This document shows, piece by piece, positions 47,189-49,939 of a DNA stretch of 49,939 nucleotides. The DNA comes from Mizugakiibacter sediminis (GTDB lineage: Bacteria; Pseudomonadota; Gammaproteobacteria; Xanthomonadales; Rhodanobacteraceae): assembly GCF_000953855.2 (NCBI RefSeq), contig NZ_DF970248.1:1-49939 (forward strand), read 5' to 3'. The position numbers and the translations under genes were made by a program. A model generated the notes under the pieces. The model did not search any database. It saw only the letters and a list, made by a program, of their open reading frames with translations, and was not told the DNA's origin. The first letter of the stretch is position 1. Each line of letters opens with the position of its first letter.

Positions 47189-49141
47189 CTAGAGATCCCG
47201 CGCGACGCGGAAGCCGACGCGGCCGCTGCGCGTCTCCGCCGAGGCCGACAGGCGGAACGCCGAGCGCACCTGGTCGGGATCGCTGCCCCAGGAGCCGCCG
47301 CGCACCACGCGCCGCTCGCAGCCCGGATTGACCCAGGCGCTGCCGTCGCGGGGCGCGCGCGTGTAATTGTCGTGCCAGCAGTCCTCGACCCACTCCGACA
47401 CGTTGCCGTCCATGTCGTACAGGCCGAACGGGTTGGCGGCGAAGCTCATCACCGGCGCCGGCCCCCAATAGCCGTCGCGGTAGTCGGGAAAGGCGTTGCT
47501 CCACAGGCGATGCGCGGGCGAGCGATCGCCCGCGCCGGTGACGTTCTCCACCGGCCGCCGCGGCGCGCCGTCGCCCCACCAGTAGCGCGTCACGCTGCCG
47601 GCGCGCAGCGCGTATTCGAACTCGGCCTCGCTGGGCAGGCGGTAGTGCTTGCCGGTGCGCTGCGACAGCCACTGCACGTAGGCCTGCGCGTCGTCCCAGG
47701 AGACGTGGACCACCGGATCGTTGTCGCGCGCGCGCTCGCCGGCATAGTCGTCCTGCCAGGTGGCTCGGCGCGATTCGCGCATGGTGCCGCTGGACTCGTC
47801 GTACACGCTCGATCCGCCCAGCCGTTCGGCGGTGGTGACGTAGCCGGTGGCGCGCACGAAGTCGCGGAACTGGGCGACCGTCACCTCCGTCCGCCCCAGC
47901 GCAAAGCCGTTGGCGACGTCGACCTGGTGCTGCGGCCCCTCGCTGGCGCGATGGCCGGGTTCGCCGTCGGGCGAGCCCATCAGGAAGCTGCCGGTCGGCA
48001 CCACCACCATCGCCGGCCCCTGCCCGGCGGTGTCGAGGAAACGGTCGGCGAACACCTGGCCCGGACGATAACTGGCGTACAGGCGCGCGTTGCGCAGGCG
48101 TTCGTTGAACTCGTCCACGCCCGGCACGTCGGGGCTGATGTCCAGCGCCTGCCGCGCCAGTTGCTGCGCCAGCGCGGGATTGCCGGCGTCGAGCGCCGAG
48201 CGCGCCTGCGCCAGCACGCTCTCCGCGCGCTGGCGGCGGATGCCCTCGACGCGGCCGCGCGTATCCTGCAGCGCCTGCGAGCCGGGCAGGATCGTCGCCG
48301 CCTGCGCCAGCGCGGCGTCGGCGCCGGCGAAATCGTCCTGGGCGACCGCCGCCAGCGCCTGGTCGAGCACGCCGCGCTGGATCTGCTCCAGCCCCTGCTG
48401 CGCGACCGCGTTCCGCGGATCGGCGGCCAGCGCCTTGCGGTAAAGGTCGAGGGCGCTGCCGCCGGCCGGCGCCGTGGCCTTGCCCTGCTTCAGCAGTTCG
48501 GCCGCCTGCACCAGCAGCGGGCGCACCTGCTGCTGCGCCTTGATGCGCTGGTCGAGCAGCGCGGCGTCGGCATCGGCTTCCGGCACCTGTTTCAGCGCGG
48601 CAAGCACGTCGCCGGCGGCATCGACGTCGCCGGCGGCCAGCGCCTGTTCGCCCTCGGCCATCAGGCGCGCGCGCAACTCGACGAGACCCGCCTTGGCCTG
48701 GCGGTTGTCGGGATCGAGCTTCAGCACCGCCGCGTACAGCGCCAGCGCGCTGTCTTCGCCCGGGCCGACCAGGCGATCGCCCTGGTAGGCCTTGCGCGCG
48801 CGGGCGAGCAGTTGGGTGATCTCGGGCGTCGACGCGGTCTCGGGCGTCGCGCCGGCGGCCGCGGCGGCGTGCCGCTGCGCGATCACCGCCGCCGGCGCCA
48901 GCGAGATCGGCGGTCCGGCATCGCGCTCCGACGCCTGCGGCGCGCTCTCGCTCGGCCGCCGCTCGAAGCCCATCGGCGCCGCCGCGCTGCCCGTCACGCC
49001 GACGCGCTCCTGCGCGGGCACGCCCGGCCGCAGGTGCAGCAGGTCGGGATAGAAGCGGTACACCAGCGCGAAAGCGAGCAGTGCCACGCCGGCCGCGCCC
49101 CCGAGGGCATGCTGGCGGCGGACGGTTTCGGTGCTCGGCAT
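47189..49141 (-). CDS. Membrane-anchored TPR-like protein with SUMF1/FGE-type domain
   Basis: The 650-aa protein has an N-terminal membrane span (about residues 12-28), an Ala/Pro linker, a helical TPR-like region (about 105-345; DLYRKALAADPRNAVAQQGLEQI), and a C-terminal formylglycine-generating-enzyme (FGE-sulfatase) domain (about 370-650; VPTGSFLMGSPDGEPGHRASEGPQH, GLYDMDGNVSEWVEDCWHDNY, RRVVRGGSWGSDP). The copper-binding cysteine pair that follows RGGS in true FGE (CxxxxC) is absent here, so it probably does not make formylglycine. Related proteins act as binding scaffolds or in other systems. Starts at ATG 49141, divergent from rnd. Confidence 0.85.
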   Translation of the reverse strand: MPSTETVRRQHALGGAAGVALLAFALVYRFYPDLLHLRPGVPAQERVGVTGSAAAPMGFERRPSESAPQASERDAGPPISLAPAAVIAQRHAAAAAGATPETASTPEITQLLARARKAYQGDRLVGPGEDSALALYAAVLKLDPDNRQAKAGLVELRARLMAEGEQALAAGDVDAAGDVLAALKQVPEADADAALLDQRIKAQQQVRPLLVQAAELLKQGKATAPAGGSALDLYRKALAADPRNAVAQQGLEQIQRGVLDQALAAVAQDDFAGADAALAQAATILPGSQALQDTRGRVEGIRRQRAESVLAQARSALDAGNPALAQQLARQALDISPDVPGVDEFNERLRNARLYASYRPGQVFADRFLDTAGQGPAMVVVPTGSFLMGSPDGEPGHRASEGPQHQVDVANGFALGRTEVTVAQFRDFVRATGYVTTAERLGGSSVYDESSGTMRESRRATWQDDYAGERARDNDPVVHVSWDDAQAYVQWLSQRTGKHYRLPSEAEFEYALRAGSVTRYWWGDGAPRRPVENVTGAGDRSPAHRLWSNAFPDYRDGYWGPAPVMSFAANPFGLYDMDGNVSEWVEDCWHDNYTRAPRDGSAWVNPGCERRVVRGGSWGSDPDQVRSAFRLSASAETRSGRVGFRVARDL

Positions 49142-49226
49142 GGTTGGGTCCGGGCGGTGGCGCTGCTATCGTGGAGCGTTCACCATAGGCAAAGCCACGC
49201 GACAGGGCAACGGGCCCGGGAGGCGC

Positions 49227-49939
49227 ATGCAGCACGACACCGGACACGCCGCGCAGACGGCCTGGATCGCCGACGACGCGACCCTCGCCACGTTCATCGA
49301 TCGCCTGCCGGCCGGCGCGCCGCTCGGCCTCGACACCGAGTTCATGCGTCGCAGCACTTTCTATCCGCAGCTCGCGTTGCTGCAGCTCGCCGCCGACGGC
49401 CGCGCCGCCCTGGTCGATCCGCTGGCATTCGCACCCGGCCCCGCGCTGCGCGCGCGGCTGGCCGATCCGGCCACCGTCTGCGTGATGCACAGCGCCAGCG
49501 AGGATCTGGAAGCGCTGGCCGCCGTGCTGCCCGCCGAGCCGATCCGCCTGTTCGACACGCAGATCGCCGCGGCGATGGCCGGCATGGGCTACGGACTCAG
49601 CTACCAGAAGCTGGTGGCCGCGGTCACCGGCGTCGAACTGCCCAAGGGCGAGACGCGCTCGGACTGGCTGCAACGCCCGCTGACCGCGGCGCAACGCGAA
49701 TACGCCGCGCAGGACGTGCATCACCTCGACGCCCTGCACGCGGCGCTGCGTAAACGCCTCGAGGCCCGCGGCCGGCTCGCCTGGCACGCCGAGGACTGCG
49801 CGCGCCTGGTCGAACGCAGCCGTGCCCGCGAAGGCGACACGCAGCCGCAGCGCGCGTTCCGCAGCGCCGCCGACTGGCCGCGCGAACGCCAGGCCCTGCT
49901 GCGCCGCGTGCTGCGCTGGCGCGAAACCAGCGCGCGCGC
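49227..49939 (+). CDS. rnd: Ribonuclease D, N-terminal part (runs off the window)
   Basis: 237 codons are present. The DEDD exonuclease motifs are LGLDTEFMR (Exo I), VMHSASEDLEALAAV (Exo II) and EYAAQDVHHLDALHAAL (Exo III). The first HRDC-like region begins near the window end. RNase D trims the 3' ends of tRNA precursors. GGGAGGCGC precedes the ATG at 49227. The SUMF1-like gene is divergent, 85 bp away. Confidence 0.92.
   Translation, partial: MQHDTGHAAQTAWIADDATLATFIDRLPAGAPLGLDTEFMRRSTFYPQLALLQLAADGRAALVDPLAFAPGPALRARLADPATVCVMHSASEDLEALAAVLPAEPIRLFDTQIAAAMAGMGYGLSYQKLVAAVTGVELPKGETRSDWLQRPLTAAQREYAAQDVHHLDALHAALRKRLEARGRLAWHAEDCARLVERSRAREGDTQPQRAFRSAADWPRERQALLRRVLRWRETSAR

Noticed and set aside
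47189-49141. Annotation as active formylglycine-generating enzyme
   Set aside because: Catalytic/copper cysteine pair not seen after RGGS.
46851-49787. 978-aa minus-strand frame over the SUMF1-like gene
   Set aside because: Out of frame with the recognisable FGE domain; composition of a shadow.

Overview
The window is high-GC chromosomal DNA (roughly 65-70% G+C by eye) from a gammaproteobacterium of the Xanthomonadales (Xanthomonadaceae/Rhodanobacteraceae type). Three things point there: the gene order thrS-infC-rpmI-rplT-pheS-pheT-ihfA-merR-tRNA-Pro; an IF3 with a Xanthomonas-like N-terminus and a non-ATG start; and a MetX-type acyltransferase, a kynurenine monooxygenase and heptamer intergenic repeats of the kind found in this order. 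This assignment rests on recall of family features, not on a database search.

Layout. 1-2.3 kb: the 5' end of a TonB-dependent receptor (minus) preceded by an AraC-type regulator, a 600-bp stretch with no supported gene, and an alkyltransferase-like DNA repair protein. 2.3-9.3 kb: a small conserved protein, an SDR oxidoreductase, a DUF47/PiT phosphate-uptake pair (minus), a CorC/HlyC-type CBS membrane protein, an ExoD-family protein, trmJ and suhB. 9.4-15.2 kb: the minus-strand run queA-tgt-yajC-secD-secF (queuosine tRNA modification plus the Sec accessory complex). 15.3-20.1 kb: a DesK/DesR-like two-component pair, a class-III aminotransferase, proline iminopeptidase and tRNA-Pro(GGG). 20.2-28.0 kb: the minus-strand translation operon thrS-infC-rpmI-rplT-pheS-pheT-ihfA-merR. 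It has several hairpin-rich leaders, and infC appears to begin at ATC. 28.3-30.3 kb: a secreted, probably beta-propeller protein of unknown role and an AT-rich divergent intergenic region. 30.3-39.0 kb: kmo, a DUF3293 gene and a complete cytochrome c maturation operon ccmABCDEFGHI whose genes mostly overlap by 4 bases. 39.1-41.8 kb: a TrmB-like methyltransferase, metX, a cysteine/thiol dioxygenase and tRNA-Leu(CAA).

41.8-46.9 kb is a small integrated element immediately downstream of tRNA-Leu. It holds a tyrosine integrase, a HigBA toxin-antitoxin pair with a palindromic operator, an uncharacterised 248-aa protein, an AlpA-type regulator, a zinc-finger-like small protein, a winged-helix-like protein and other small ORFs. 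A 29-bp direct repeat (two mismatches) lies near both ends. Its core motif TGTGAGTAGAT occurs seven times in all, including twice inside the integrase coding sequence in different reading frames. This is the most unusual region of the window. 47-49.9 kb: a membrane-anchored SUMF1/FGE-like domain protein without the usual catalytic cysteine pair, and the 5' part of RNase D.

Across the window, heptanucleotide tandem repeats (GGAAGAC, GGGAGAC, GGGACTC types) sit in several intergenic gaps, and two of them run into the 3' ends of coding sequences (queA, ccmE).
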